Source: Micromonospora acroterricola (GTDB lineage: Bacteria; Actinomycetota; Actinomycetes; Mycobacteriales; Micromonosporaceae). From it: a stretch of 64,000 nucleotides of DNA. A program made the translations under genes and the position numbers. The notes under the pieces were generated by a model. It was not told the origin of the DNA and made no database searches. It was given only the letters and a program-made list of their open reading frames with translations. Positions 16,831 through 25,573 of this stretch are shown here, piece by piece. The stretch is taken from positions 1-64,000 of the forward strand of contig NZ_QGKR01000178.1 of the NCBI RefSeq assembly GCF_003172955.1, read 5' to 3'. How positions within the stretch are numbered: the first letter of the stretch is position 1; each line of letters opens with the position of its first letter.

Positions 16831-18279
16831 GGCATGGCCAGACGGGGCTGGGGAGTATCGATCGCGACGGCGGTCGGGGTCGCGGCCGGCGCTGGCGCCG
16901 CACAACTGGGCTTCGGCTACGGGCTCGGCGTCATCACCTGGACGCCCACCGATGCGGCGGCAACCGACACGGCCTGGGCGGATGGGCTGGCGTGGGCCGC
17001 GTGGCTCGCCGCCAGCTCCACGGTGCTGGGCGCGGTCTGCGCGCAGCGGCTGCACCAGCGGGCCGCGCCGTCATCGGCCGAGCCGAGGCCGACCGTCCCG
17101 GATGCGACGCCTCCCGCCGTGCCGGACCCGGCGGACGGGCCGCAGCAGGTGCCAGTGCCCGGGGCGGAATCGCGTACCGCGGTCGAGGGCAGCGGCCCGG
17201 CGAGCGCGACGGACGGCCCCTCGGCGCGGATCACCCCACCGGTCGAGCGTGAGGGCCTGCTGCGGCGGGTGTCCCTGGCGCTCGGCGCCGCGATCGGCGG
17301 GCTGGTCACCGTGCTGCTGGTCGCCGTACCCGCGCGGGTCGCGGCGGGCGCCGACACCGCCGCGCCGCAGCGGGTGGCCGCCGTCCACGCGGCGCTGGGC
17401 ATCCTGATCGGCGTGCTCGTCGCGCTCTGGGCGCTGCGTTCCCGCGCCGCCGCGGTGAACGTGACCGCGACGGCCGCCTGGCTGTGGCTGCTCGCGGTGG
17501 TCTCGGTCGTCGACGGGGTACGCGTCGGGCGCGGACTGACCGGCGCCCAGCTCGGCACCTGGCAGCTCGACCCGGACCACGCGCGGTACTGGATCGGTGA
17601 CCAGCTCTACTGGCCCGGCGCGCTGCTGGCGCTCGTTCCCGCGCTGCTGATCGGCGCGCTGGCCGCCCGGCGAGCCGCCCGGTCGACGGGGCATCTGGTC
17701 GGCGCGGCGGCCTCCGGCGCGGCCGGCCCGCTGCTCGTCGCGCTCGCCTACCTCACGACCGTGCCGCGCTGGTCGGCGCTGGGCCCCGCGCAACTGTCCA
17801 CCCAACTGATCGCGCCGTACGCGGTGATCGCCGGCATCGGCGGCTCCGTGCTGGCCGCCGTCCTCGCCGAGCGGGTCGCCCGGAACCGGACCGCCAACCC
17901 AGGGGAGGCCGTCCCCGGTGTGGCGGCGACCCTGCCACCCCGGGCCGGGGTGACCTCGGCCGTCGACCCCGGCGCGGCCCCGGCTGCCGGCTCCGGGGCG
18001 ACGTCGGACGTCGAGCCACGAGCCGAGGCGTTGACGGCCGACTCCCCGGGCGGGACCGCTGCGCGGCGCGGCACGGCCGACGCCGCCCCGTCGACGAGCC
18101 GGGCACGATCCCGGACGCGCGACACCGACGCCGCACCCCCGACGCGTGACGCGGCCGCCGTTCCCCGGGTGCCGGCACCGCGCACCGACCCGGACCTCTC
18201 CGGTCCGGCTGAACCCGCCGGTGGCGAGCCAGCGGCAGGCAGCCGGCGCCGCCGTCCACCCCGCCCCGCCACCGACTGA
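16831..18279 (+). CDS. Hypothetical polytopic membrane protein
   Basis: A 482-residue protein from ATG 16831. Two N-terminal hydrophobic segments (about 8-30 and 50-70), a Pro/Ala-rich linker, then five or six further helices between about 150 and 350 (LGAAIGGLVTVLLVAVPARV, LGILIGVLVALWALRS, AAWLWLLAVVSVVDGV and later ones). The last 130 residues are low-complexity, Ala/Pro/Arg-rich and cytoplasmic-looking. No family recognised. It ends 20 bases from the convergent GCS2 ligase gene. Confidence 0.72.
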   Translation, partial: GMARRGWGVSIATAVGVAAGAGAAQLGFGYGLGVITWTPTDAAATDTAWADGLAWAAWLAASSTVLGAVCAQRLHQRAAPSSAEPRPTVPDATPPAVPDPADGPQQVPVPGAESRTAVEGSGPASATDGPSARITPPVEREGLLRRVSLALGAAIGGLVTVLLVAVPARVAAGADTAAPQRVAAVHAALGILIGVLVALWALRSRAAAVNVTATAAWLWLLAVVSVVDGVRVGRGLTGAQLGTWQLDPDHARYWIGDQLYWPGALLALVPALLIGALAARRAARSTGHLVGAAASGAAGPLLVALAYLTTVPRWSALGPAQLSTQLIAPYAVIAGIGGSVLAAVLAERVARNRTANPGEAVPGVAATLPPRAGVTSAVDPGAAPAAGSGATSDVEPRAEALTADSPGGTAARRGTADAAPSTSRARSRTRDTDAAPPTRDAAAVPRVPAPRTDPDLSGPAEPAGGEPAAGSRRRRPPRPATD

Positions 18280-18298
18280 TCCTGCACGGGGTCCGGGG

Positions 18299-19777
18299 TC
18301 AGTCGACGGGCCAGGTGTGGACCGGCTCGTTGCCGCGCTGGAGTTCCGCGTACCGCTGGACCATGTGGTGCAGCGCGGCGGCCCGGTCCATGCCCCGGTG
18401 CCGTTCCGCCGCCCAGACCGCCTCGGTCTGCCACACCGCGCCGTTGCGGCCGGTCCGGCAGCGCTGCTCGATGATGCCGAGCAGCCGGTCCCGCTCCGCT
18501 GGTGCGACACCGAAGCGGTCCAGGCCCGCCGCGGCGGTGGGCAGCAACTGCTCCAGCACCAGCGTGGTGACGGGCACGTCGCCGACCCGGGGCCAGTGCA
18601 GCACGGCGTCCAGGCCGCGGCGGGCGGCCGCGTGGAAGTTCTCCTCGGCGGAGCTGAAGGTGAGCTGGCTCCAGATCGGCCGGTCCGCCTCGGCCAGGCC
18701 CCGGGCCAGCCCGAAGTAGAAGGCCGCGTTGGCCAGCATGTCCACCACCGTCGGACCGGCCGGCAGCACCCGGTTCTCCACCCGCAGGTGCGGGCGGCCG
18801 TTCATGATGTCGTAGACCGGGCGGTTCCACCGGTAGACGGTGCCGTTGTGCAGCCGCAGCTCCCCGAGCTGGGGCACACCGCCAGCGTGCAGCACCTCCA
18901 CCGGGTCCTCGTCCTCGCAGATCGGCAGCAGCGGCGGGAAGTACCGGACGTTCTCCTCGAACAGGTCGAAGATCGAGGTGATCCACCGCTCGCCGAACCA
19001 CACCCGGGGGCGTACGCCCTGGGCCTTGAGTTCGTCGGGGCGGGTGTCGGTGGCCTGCTCGAACAGGGCGATCCGCGTCTCGGCCCAGAGCTGACGGCCG
19101 TACAGGAAGGGCGAGTTCGCCCCGATCGCCACCTGCACCCCGGCGATGGCCTGGGACGCGTTCCAGTAGTCGGCGAAGCTGTCCGGCGCGACCTGGAGGT
19201 GGAACTGGAGACTGGTGCAGGCGGCCTCGGGGGCGATCGAGTCGGTGTGCGTCCGCAACTGCTCGACACCACGGATGTCGAGCTCGATGTCCTCGCCCCG
19301 GGCACCGACGATCTGGTCGTTGAGCACCCGGTAGCGCTCGTTGGTGGAGAGATTGTCCTCGACCAGGTGCCCCTCGGTGAGGGTGGGCAGGATGCCGACC
19401 AGGACGATCTTCGCGTCGGACTTGGCCGCCCGCTCGTCGGCACGGGAGAGGCTGCTCCGCAGGTCGTGCTCGTAGTCGGCGAAGCCGGTGCCCCCGATCA
19501 ACCGGGGCTCGGCGTTCAGCTCCAGGTTGAACTGCCCCAGCTCGGTCTGGAAGAGCGGGTCGGCGATGTCGACCAGGATCTCCTCGTTGCGCATCGCCGG
19601 CTCGGCCGCCGAGTCGACCAGGTTGAGCTCGATCTCGAGGCCGGTCATCGGCCGGTCGGCGTCGAAGCCGAAGTCGTCCAGCATCAGGGCGAAGACGTCC
19701 AGGCACCGCCGGACCTTCTGCCGGTAGCGGACGCGGTCCTCCCGGGTGAAGGCGCCCTGCGCGACGTCCCTGCCCAT
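18299..19777 (-). CDS. Glutamate-cysteine ligase family (GCS2) carboxylate-amine ligase
   Basis: A 492-residue enzyme from ATG 19777 with AGGA in the right place upstream. It belongs to the GCS2 ATP-dependent carboxylate-amine ligase superfamily, with features such as GLEIELNLVD near residue 47, FNLELNAEPR, SLQFHLQVAP and HLRVENRVLPAGPT. The fold joins an amino-acid alpha-amine to a carboxylate via an acyl phosphate. Actinomycetes use mycothiol rather than glutathione, so true gamma-glutamylcysteine synthesis is not assured; ergothioneine-type (EgtA) or other gamma-glutamyl ligation are alternatives. No egtB-D neighbours are present, and the gene appears monocistronic. Confidence 0.85.
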   Translation of the reverse strand: MGRDVAQGAFTREDRVRYRQKVRRCLDVFALMLDDFGFDADRPMTGLEIELNLVDSAAEPAMRNEEILVDIADPLFQTELGQFNLELNAEPRLIGGTGFADYEHDLRSSLSRADERAAKSDAKIVLVGILPTLTEGHLVEDNLSTNERYRVLNDQIVGARGEDIELDIRGVEQLRTHTDSIAPEAACTSLQFHLQVAPDSFADYWNASQAIAGVQVAIGANSPFLYGRQLWAETRIALFEQATDTRPDELKAQGVRPRVWFGERWITSIFDLFEENVRYFPPLLPICEDEDPVEVLHAGGVPQLGELRLHNGTVYRWNRPVYDIMNGRPHLRVENRVLPAGPTVVDMLANAAFYFGLARGLAEADRPIWSQLTFSSAEENFHAAARRGLDAVLHWPRVGDVPVTTLVLEQLLPTAAAGLDRFGVAPAERDRLLGIIEQRCRTGRNGAVWQTEAVWAAERHRGMDRAAALHHMVQRYAELQRGNEPVHTWPVD

Positions 19778-20016
19778 GTGTCCTCCCGGCGGCCGGCGCG
19801 GTCGGGATTCTGCCGTCCCGGAAAGCGCATTGTGAACCATCCACGTTAAGAGCGCCCGCCTGGCCGGGGCCAGAGGCCGGTACCCGCGATCCGGGACCGA
19901 CGGAGCAGACGCGCTCGTGGCGCCATCTGTACCCCGCCGGTGCCGGGTCGGACCGGTTGGCGGTGCGAACAACTCGTGACAATTCACACGGCGCCGGCCG
20001 TGGGCGACGCGGACGG

Positions 20017-20053
20017 CGCCGGGCCCGCGCCGAACTGCGGCGCGGGCCCGGCG
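20017..20053 (-). terminator. Hairpin terminator after yceI
   Basis: A perfect 16-bp GC-rich stem (20017-20032 with 20038-20053) with a 5-base loop, 20 bases after the yceI stop. Confidence 0.8.
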
Positions 20054-20072
20054 TACCGGCGATCCGAAGGGA

Positions 20073-20654
20073 TCAGGCCTGGCGGACGGCCTCGCCCTCG
20101 ATCTCGATCTTGATCTTCTTGCCGACCAGCACGCCGCCGGTCTCCAGCGCGACGTTCCAGGTCAGGCCGAACTCCTCGCGGTCGATCTCGGTGCTCGCGG
20201 AGAAGCCGAAGATGTCCTGGCCGAACGGGCTGCGGCCGACACCCTCGAACTCCACCTCCAGCTCGACCGGACGGGTGACGTCCTTGATGGTGAGCTCACC
20301 GGTGAGCACGAACTCGTTGCCACGGCGGGACTTGACCCCGGTGCTGCGGAACTCCAGCGTCGGGTACTTCTCGACCTCCAGGAACTCGGGGCTGCGCAGG
20401 TGGGCGTCCCGGTCGTCCTGGGTGGTGTCGATGCTGGCGGCCTGGATGGTCGCGACGACCGACGACTGCAGCGGGTCCTCGGCGATGGTGATGGTGGCGG
20501 CGGCCTCGTTGAACTCACCGCGGACCTTGCTCACCATCATGTGCCGGGCGACGAAGCCGACGCGCTTGTGCGCGGCGTCCAGCGCGTAGGTGCCGGCCGC
20601 CGGGATGGTGAGGCCGTCCCAGTCGCGGGTAACCGCATCGATGCTGCTGGTCAT
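20073..20654 (-). CDS. yceI: YceI family protein
   Basis: A 193-residue lipocalin-like beta-barrel protein of the YceI family, which bind polyisoprenoid or other long-chain lipids; no signal peptide is present, so this member is cytoplasmic. Family features include AAGTYALDAAHKRVGFVARHMMVSKVRGEF, LRSPEFLEVEKYPTLEF and a final VGKKIKIEIEGE strand. ATG 20654 has GGAGGA upstream. It is divergently transcribed from a MarR regulator over a 100-base AT-rich spacer, a common pairing in actinomycetes that suggests control by that regulator. Confidence 0.94.
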   Translation of the reverse strand: MTSSIDAVTRDWDGLTIPAAGTYALDAAHKRVGFVARHMMVSKVRGEFNEAAATITIAEDPLQSSVVATIQAASIDTTQDDRDAHLRSPEFLEVEKYPTLEFRSTGVKSRRGNEFVLTGELTIKDVTRPVELEVEFEGVGRSPFGQDIFGFSASTEIDREEFGLTWNVALETGGVLVGKKIKIEIEGEAVRQA

Positions 20655-20754
20655 GCTGCTGTCCTCCAGGAAGAATGTTTAGTAGCCCAACGACTGCCTG
20701 AGCAACTATAGCCGTAGCAATATTCCCCGTGTCAAGTACTGGTAGGATGAACGA
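20655..20754. promoter_or_regulatory. Divergent AT-rich yceI/marR control region
   Basis: The lowest-GC stretch nearby. TAGGAT (20743-20748) is a plausible minus-10 for marR and would place the transcript start at or next to GTG 20755, that is, a leaderless or nearly leaderless mRNA. Related half-sites AGCAACTA and AGCAATAT (20701-20722) may be part of a MarR operator, but no perfect dyad is visible. Confidence 0.45.
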
Positions 20755-21270
20755 GTGACCAACGTGTTCGACGATCCCCGGATCACCGCCGTCGGCCTGC
20801 TCTATGAGGTGCATGCCGGGCTGTCGGCCCGGTTCGCAGCCCAACTCGACGAGCAGGGCCTCTCCGTGGTCGAGTTCGAGGTGCTGACCCGCCTGGCCCG
20901 CTCGCCGGGCAACCAACTGCGGATGACCGACCTCGCCGCGCAGACCTCCCTCTCCACCAGCGGCGTCACGCGCGTGGTGGACCGGATGGAACGCGACGGG
21001 CTGCTCACCCGCCGCGCCTGCCCGTCCGACCGGCGCAGTTCGTTCGCCGTGGTGACGGCGGCTGGCATGCAGCGGCTCAACGAGACGCTGCCCGGGCACC
21101 TGCGGATCATCGAGCAGTGGTTCACGGGCCAGCTCGACCCCGATGCCCTGGCCGCGCTGCTCGACGGCCTGCGCCGGGTACGGGACGCCGTTCATCCCTG
21201 TGCGACCGCCGGCAGCACCGACGACGCAGAGCACGAGACTCCCGCCGCCGACGGCGCCACCCGATCCTGA
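20755..21270 (+). CDS. MarR family transcriptional regulator
   Basis: A 171-residue winged-helix regulator from GTG 20755. The core at about 35-105 has LSVVEFEVLTRLARSP, LRMTDLAAQTSLSTSGVTRVVDRME (recognition helix) and the wing DGLLTRRACPSDRRSSFAVVT with the conserved DRR. The C-terminal helix mediates dimerisation; an extra acidic tail follows. It is divergent from yceI and probably represses yceI and itself in response to a small ligand. Cys1008-type sensor residues are not evident apart from RACPSD. Confidence 0.92.
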   Translation: MTNVFDDPRITAVGLLYEVHAGLSARFAAQLDEQGLSVVEFEVLTRLARSPGNQLRMTDLAAQTSLSTSGVTRVVDRMERDGLLTRRACPSDRRSSFAVVTAAGMQRLNETLPGHLRIIEQWFTGQLDPDALAALLDGLRRVRDAVHPCATAGSTDDAEHETPAADGATRS

Positions 21271-21520
21271 CGGCCGAAACCGGCCCCGGTTCGGACGGTC
21301 GCAGGCGGTGGATGGGCCGGCTCAGCGGGTGGCGGCGCCACCGGCAGAAAGACCGGCAGAACTGACCTTGGTAAAGGGACGAACCGCTCAGCTTGGTCTT
21401 TCCGGTCGCACAACGGTGGCAGGCTTCGTGCACCGGGGATTCACCGGGGGGTGACGGCGCGGGCGAACAGCGAGGGGTAGCACCAAGGGGGCTTTTCGTC
21501 CGCGCCACTCCGCGCCCACC

Positions 21521-24208
21521 CTACCGGGCGGCCGGCCCGCCACGGGCCGCGGTCAGCGCGTAGAGCAGCCCCGACTCCTGCGGCAGCAGCCGGATGCCAC
21601 TCTCCTCGCACACCCGGTCGAGCCGGTCCAGGACCGCCGGGTCCGCGGTGCTCGCGGCCAGCCCCACCAGCGCCTCCACCACGTCCCGCCGATCCTCGCC
21701 GGCATCGGCGGCGGCGGCGAACCACTCGGCCGCCAGCTCCCGGTCGCCCCGGTGCAGCGCCAGGTTCCCCTCGATCAACGCGCAGATCCCCGCCTCCGGC
21801 CCGCCCCGGGACAGCACCGCGTCCTCCGGGTCAGGTCGCTCCGGCACGGCACTCTCCTCTCCCGGTCGCGCCGTCACCGACACCTCGGCGCCCTCCGCCC
21901 GCAGCTCGGTGAGCACCTCGGCCGCCTCCGGAGCGCGACCGTCCTGGGCGAGTGCCAACCCGACCGTGCCGAGCACCCGGCGCCGATGCCCCGGATCACC
22001 CAGCTCCGACAGCGCGGCCGCCGCCCGCCGGCCCTGGTCCACGGCGTCGGCGTACCGGCCCTCCAGGCGGGCCACCTCGGCCCGGTTGGCCCAGGCCAGC
22101 ACCCGCAACCGCTGCTCCCCGCCCTCGGCGGCGAGCCGGTCCACCGCGGCCAGCCTCCGACGCGCGGCCGCGAGGTCACCGACCCGGATGTCGTGCCAGG
22201 CGAGGCTGTTCTGGGCAACCGCCAGGTCCCGGGTCCGCCCGTTGCGGGCCGCCAGTCGGAGCACCGCCTCGGCCTGCTCCCGGGCCTCGTCGTGGCCGCC
22301 GACGGTGATCAGCAGCGCGGCGAGCACGCTCCGCGTCTCCAGCTCACCGGTGACGTCACCGGCCTGCCGGAACAGTTCCAGGGCGGCCCGCGCCGTCGGC
22401 AGTTCCTCGGCGCCGGCGCCGTGCTCGGCGGCGAGACGGGCCACCCCGAGGGTGGCCCAGCCACGGAGGACGAGATCAGCGTCGGCGGTCCGTGGGTCGG
22501 CCAGCAACCGCCGCAGCCACTGCCGGCCGGCGACGTCGCGCCCCCGGAACCGCCACCAGCGGGGCAGGCAGGCCGCCAGGCGGAGCGCGGTCAGTGGGTC
22601 GTCGGTGGCCGCGTGGGCCAGGGCCGAGCTGATGTCACTGCTCACCTCGTCCAGCCGACGCACCGCGTCGGACAGCCGGGGACCGGCCAGGTCGTTGGCG
22701 GTCCGCGCCACCAGACGCGCGATCACCTCCGCGTGGCGGCGCCGGACGGCGGACAGCTCGCCCTCGCCGGCCGCCTGTTCGATGGCGAAGTCGCGGACCG
22801 CGTCGAGCAGCCGGAACCGGAACGGCCCGGCGCCGAGCACGCTCAGCAGGCCGAGTTCGACGAACCGGTCCAGCAGCGGAAGCGGGTCGATCACCACCGT
22901 GCCGTCCCGGTCTGCCTCGTCGGCGAGCATCTCCTCGGCCAGCTCCACCGACCAACGGTTGCCGAACATGGCCAGTCGCCGCAGCGCGTCCCGCTCGTCC
23001 GGCGCGAGCAGCCGGTAGCTTGCCGCCACCGCGTCCCGCAGGGTCACCGCCGCGGTGCCCCGCTCGACGGCACTGCCGGGCGAGCGGCGGGTGGCCGCGT
23101 CCGGTCCGTCCCAGCCGGGGTGGACCGCCGGGTCGGCCGGGGTGGTCAGATCGAGCACCCGGTCCCCGTACCGGTCGAGCAGCTCGGTGAGGTCGAGGAG
23201 CCGGCCGCGGGCGGCCATCAGCTCGATGGCCAGTGGCAGCCCACCCAGCCGGCGGACCAGCGCGGCCAGCGCCGGCAACTCGTCGGTGGTGGGCGGCTCG
23301 CGACGGACCTGGGCGAGCCGGGCGGTGAACAGCGCGACCGCCGGCCACGCCGCGAGCGTCGCCGGCCCGGACCGCTCGGCGTCCGGCGGCGGCACGTCGA
23401 GCGGCGCGACCGGCCAGACCCGCTCGCCGGGCAGCCCGACCGGGTGCCGCCCGGTGACCAGCACGCGCAGCGAGGGCAGCGCGCCGGTCAACCGGTGCAG
23501 TGTCTCGGCCACCGGCCCGGGGGCACGCTCCACGGCGTCCATCACCAGCAACGCCGGGCGGCCGGCGAGCCGGGCGGAAAGTTCCGGCAGCCGGGCGGCG
23601 CCGAGCACGGCCATCGAGGCGGCCAGCACGTCCGGGCCGTCCGCGCCCTCTCCGATCAGCACCCCGGCCACGCCGGCCGGGTGGGCGTCGGCGGAGGCGT
23701 GCGCGACAGACAGCGCCAGCGCGGTCTTGCCGACCCCGGCCAGCCCGACCAGGCTCACGAGTCGGGGGCCCTGCTCCGCGGTCAGCATTCCGGTCAGCTC
23801 GGTGACGTCCCCGTCCCGGCCGATCAGGGCGACCGGCGGTGGGAGGGCGACGGGCGGGTCCGACCCGGCTGGCCCTGCTGTCGACGCGGCGGCGCCGGTG
23901 ACCGGGAGCGCCGCGGGGGTGACGTCCGACCGGGCCGGCTCACCGCCGGCCGGGCTGCGTGCCGCGGCGAGGAAACCCGCCCTGGCGGCACCGGTCAGCT
24001 CCAACGCTTCGGCGAGCAGCTCGACGGTCGTGCGCTGCGGCCGAATCGACCGACCGCGCTCCAGGTCACGCACCGTCCGCACGCCCACACCGGACCGCGA
24101 CGCCAGCTCGGCCTGGGTCAGGCCGGCGGCACGCCGGTGCCCGCGGAGCAGCTCCGGCAGCCGGGTACGACCGGCCGAGCTCCGTGACCGATCATGATCC
24201 GGAGTCAT
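21521..24208 (-). CDS. XRE-HTH / NB-ARC ATPase / TPR regulator
   Basis: An 895-residue signal-transduction ATPase. An XRE helix-turn-helix (about 16-72, LPELLRGHRRAAGLTQAELASRSGVGVRTVRDLERG) is followed by a linker and a STAND/NB-ARC domain with a Walker A GLAGVGKTAL at about 155-165 and Walker B ALLVMDAVE, then a winged-helix/ARM region and about 12 TPR-like helical repeats in the last 350 residues. Start: ATG 24208 or GTG 24214, neither with a clear ribosome-binding site. Such proteins act as ATP-dependent, ligand-gated transcription activators. No obvious adjacent target; the liu-like genes start 140 bases further on but are in the same direction and upstream. Confidence 0.9.
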   Translation of the reverse strand: MTPDHDRSRSSAGRTRLPELLRGHRRAAGLTQAELASRSGVGVRTVRDLERGRSIRPQRTTVELLAEALELTGAARAGFLAAARSPAGGEPARSDVTPAALPVTGAAASTAGPAGSDPPVALPPPVALIGRDGDVTELTGMLTAEQGPRLVSLVGLAGVGKTALALSVAHASADAHPAGVAGVLIGEGADGPDVLAASMAVLGAARLPELSARLAGRPALLVMDAVERAPGPVAETLHRLTGALPSLRVLVTGRHPVGLPGERVWPVAPLDVPPPDAERSGPATLAAWPAVALFTARLAQVRREPPTTDELPALAALVRRLGGLPLAIELMAARGRLLDLTELLDRYGDRVLDLTTPADPAVHPGWDGPDAATRRSPGSAVERGTAAVTLRDAVAASYRLLAPDERDALRRLAMFGNRWSVELAEEMLADEADRDGTVVIDPLPLLDRFVELGLLSVLGAGPFRFRLLDAVRDFAIEQAAGEGELSAVRRRHAEVIARLVARTANDLAGPRLSDAVRRLDEVSSDISSALAHAATDDPLTALRLAACLPRWWRFRGRDVAGRQWLRRLLADPRTADADLVLRGWATLGVARLAAEHGAGAEELPTARAALELFRQAGDVTGELETRSVLAALLITVGGHDEAREQAEAVLRLAARNGRTRDLAVAQNSLAWHDIRVGDLAAARRRLAAVDRLAAEGGEQRLRVLAWANRAEVARLEGRYADAVDQGRRAAAALSELGDPGHRRRVLGTVGLALAQDGRAPEAAEVLTELRAEGAEVSVTARPGEESAVPERPDPEDAVLSRGGPEAGICALIEGNLALHRGDRELAAEWFAAAADAGEDRRDVVEALVGLAASTADPAVLDRLDRVCEESGIRLLPQESGLLYALTAARGGPAAR

Positions 24209-24349
24209 GGGCACGAAGAGTACGGATCGACTCCGACCATCGGCAGTCGAACGTCGGGCTGCCGACGCCCGCTCGCCGATATCCGACAGGTCGGCCGGAC
24301 AGCCCTGCCGGAGGCGGCCGACGACCGGGCGTCGGCCGACTCCGACCGG

Positions 24350-25498
24350 TCAGAGCCCCAGGTCGCGCGCGATGATCATGCGCTGCACCTCGCTGGTGCC
24401 CTCGCCGATCTCCAGGATCTTGGAGTCGCGCCAGAACCGGGCCACCGGGTACTCGTTCATGAAGCCGTAGCCGCCGTGGATCTGGGTGGCCTCGCGGGCG
24501 TTGTCCACCGCGATCGTGCTGGCGTGCAGCTTGGCGATGGCCGCCTGCCGCTTGAACGGCTCGCCAGCCAGCATCCGGGCCGCGGCGTCGTAGTAGGCCA
24601 GCCGGGCGGTGTGCGCCTTCAGCTCCATGTCGGCGATCTTGAACTGGATCGCCTGGTTGGCGCCGATCGGCCGGCCGAAGGCCTGCCGCTCCTTCGCGTA
24701 CTTGATCGACTCGTCGACGCAGCCCTGGGCGAGGCCGACGGCCAGCGCCGCGATGGCGATCCGGCCCTCGTCGAGGATCTGGAGGAACTGGGCGAACCCC
24801 CGCCCCCGCTCGCCGAGCAGGTTGGCCGCCGGCACCCGGCAGTCGTCGAAGGTCAGCTCGTGGGTGTCCGAGGCGGTCCAGCCGACCTTGGAGTAGCCCG
24901 GCGCCACGGTGAACCCCGGCGTGCCGCTGGGCACGATGATGGTCGACAGCTCCTTCGAGCCGTCCGGCTTCGTACCGGTCACCGCGGTGACGGTCACCAG
25001 CGCGGTGATGTCGGTGCCCGAGTTGGTGATGAACGCCTTCGAGCCGTTGATCACCCACTCGTCGCCGTCGAGCACCGCCCGCGTCTGGGTGCCGGCGGCG
25101 TCCGAACCGGTGCCCGGCTCGGTGAGCCCAAAGGCGGCCAGCGCCTCGCCGCTGAGCAGCTTCGGCAGCCAGGTCGCCCGCTGCTCGTCGGTGCCGAACC
25201 GGTAGATCGGCATCGCGCCGAGCGACACCGCCGCCTCCAGCGTGATCGCCACGCTGGAGTCGACCCGGGCCAACTCCTCGAGGGCCAGGCAGAGCGCGAA
25301 GTAGTCGCCGCCCATGCCGCCGTGCTCCTCAGCGAAGGGCAGGCCGAACAGGCCCATCTTGCCCATCTGCCGGATCACCTCGTACGGGAAGGTGTGCTGC
25401 TCGTAGTGCTCGGCGATGACCGGGGCGACCACCTCGCGCGCGAAGTCCCGCACGCTCTCCCGCAGCGCCGATTGTTCGTCGGTGAGCCGGAAGTCCAT
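24350..25498 (-). CDS. acdH: Acyl-CoA dehydrogenase (AcdH-like)
   Basis: A 382-residue FAD-dependent acyl-CoA dehydrogenase, oxidising short or branched acyl-CoA to the enoyl-CoA. Family signatures are present: TEPGTGSDAAGTQT, ITNSGTD, the KERQAFGRPIG region and IHGGYGFMNEYPVARFWRD. The glutamate in IGEGTSEVQR is at the position used as catalytic base by most acyl-CoA dehydrogenases; isovaleryl-CoA dehydrogenases usually lack it there, so broad short/branched-chain activity is more likely than strict isovaleryl-CoA specificity. It is 75 bases downstream of the carboxyltransferase gene on the same strand, matching the leucine/valine degradation cluster of streptomycetes (SCO2776-2779). Confidence 0.93.
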   Translation of the reverse strand: MDFRLTDEQSALRESVRDFAREVVAPVIAEHYEQHTFPYEVIRQMGKMGLFGLPFAEEHGGMGGDYFALCLALEELARVDSSVAITLEAAVSLGAMPIYRFGTDEQRATWLPKLLSGEALAAFGLTEPGTGSDAAGTQTRAVLDGDEWVINGSKAFITNSGTDITALVTVTAVTGTKPDGSKELSTIIVPSGTPGFTVAPGYSKVGWTASDTHELTFDDCRVPAANLLGERGRGFAQFLQILDEGRIAIAALAVGLAQGCVDESIKYAKERQAFGRPIGANQAIQFKIADMELKAHTARLAYYDAAARMLAGEPFKRQAAIAKLHASTIAVDNAREATQIHGGYGFMNEYPVARFWRDSKILEIGEGTSEVQRMIIARDLGL

Positions 25499-25573
25499 CT
25501 CATCCTCCTGTGGGGACGGCCGCCGGGCGCTCGTGACGCCGGAGCGGTTCGCTGTGCCGGGCCGATCGAGGGG

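Noticed and set aside
17748..19982. 744-codon minus-strand frame overlapping the GCS2 ligase and membrane protein genes
   Set aside because: Different frame from the ligase, Arg/Pro/Gly-rich, and crosses two better-supported genes.
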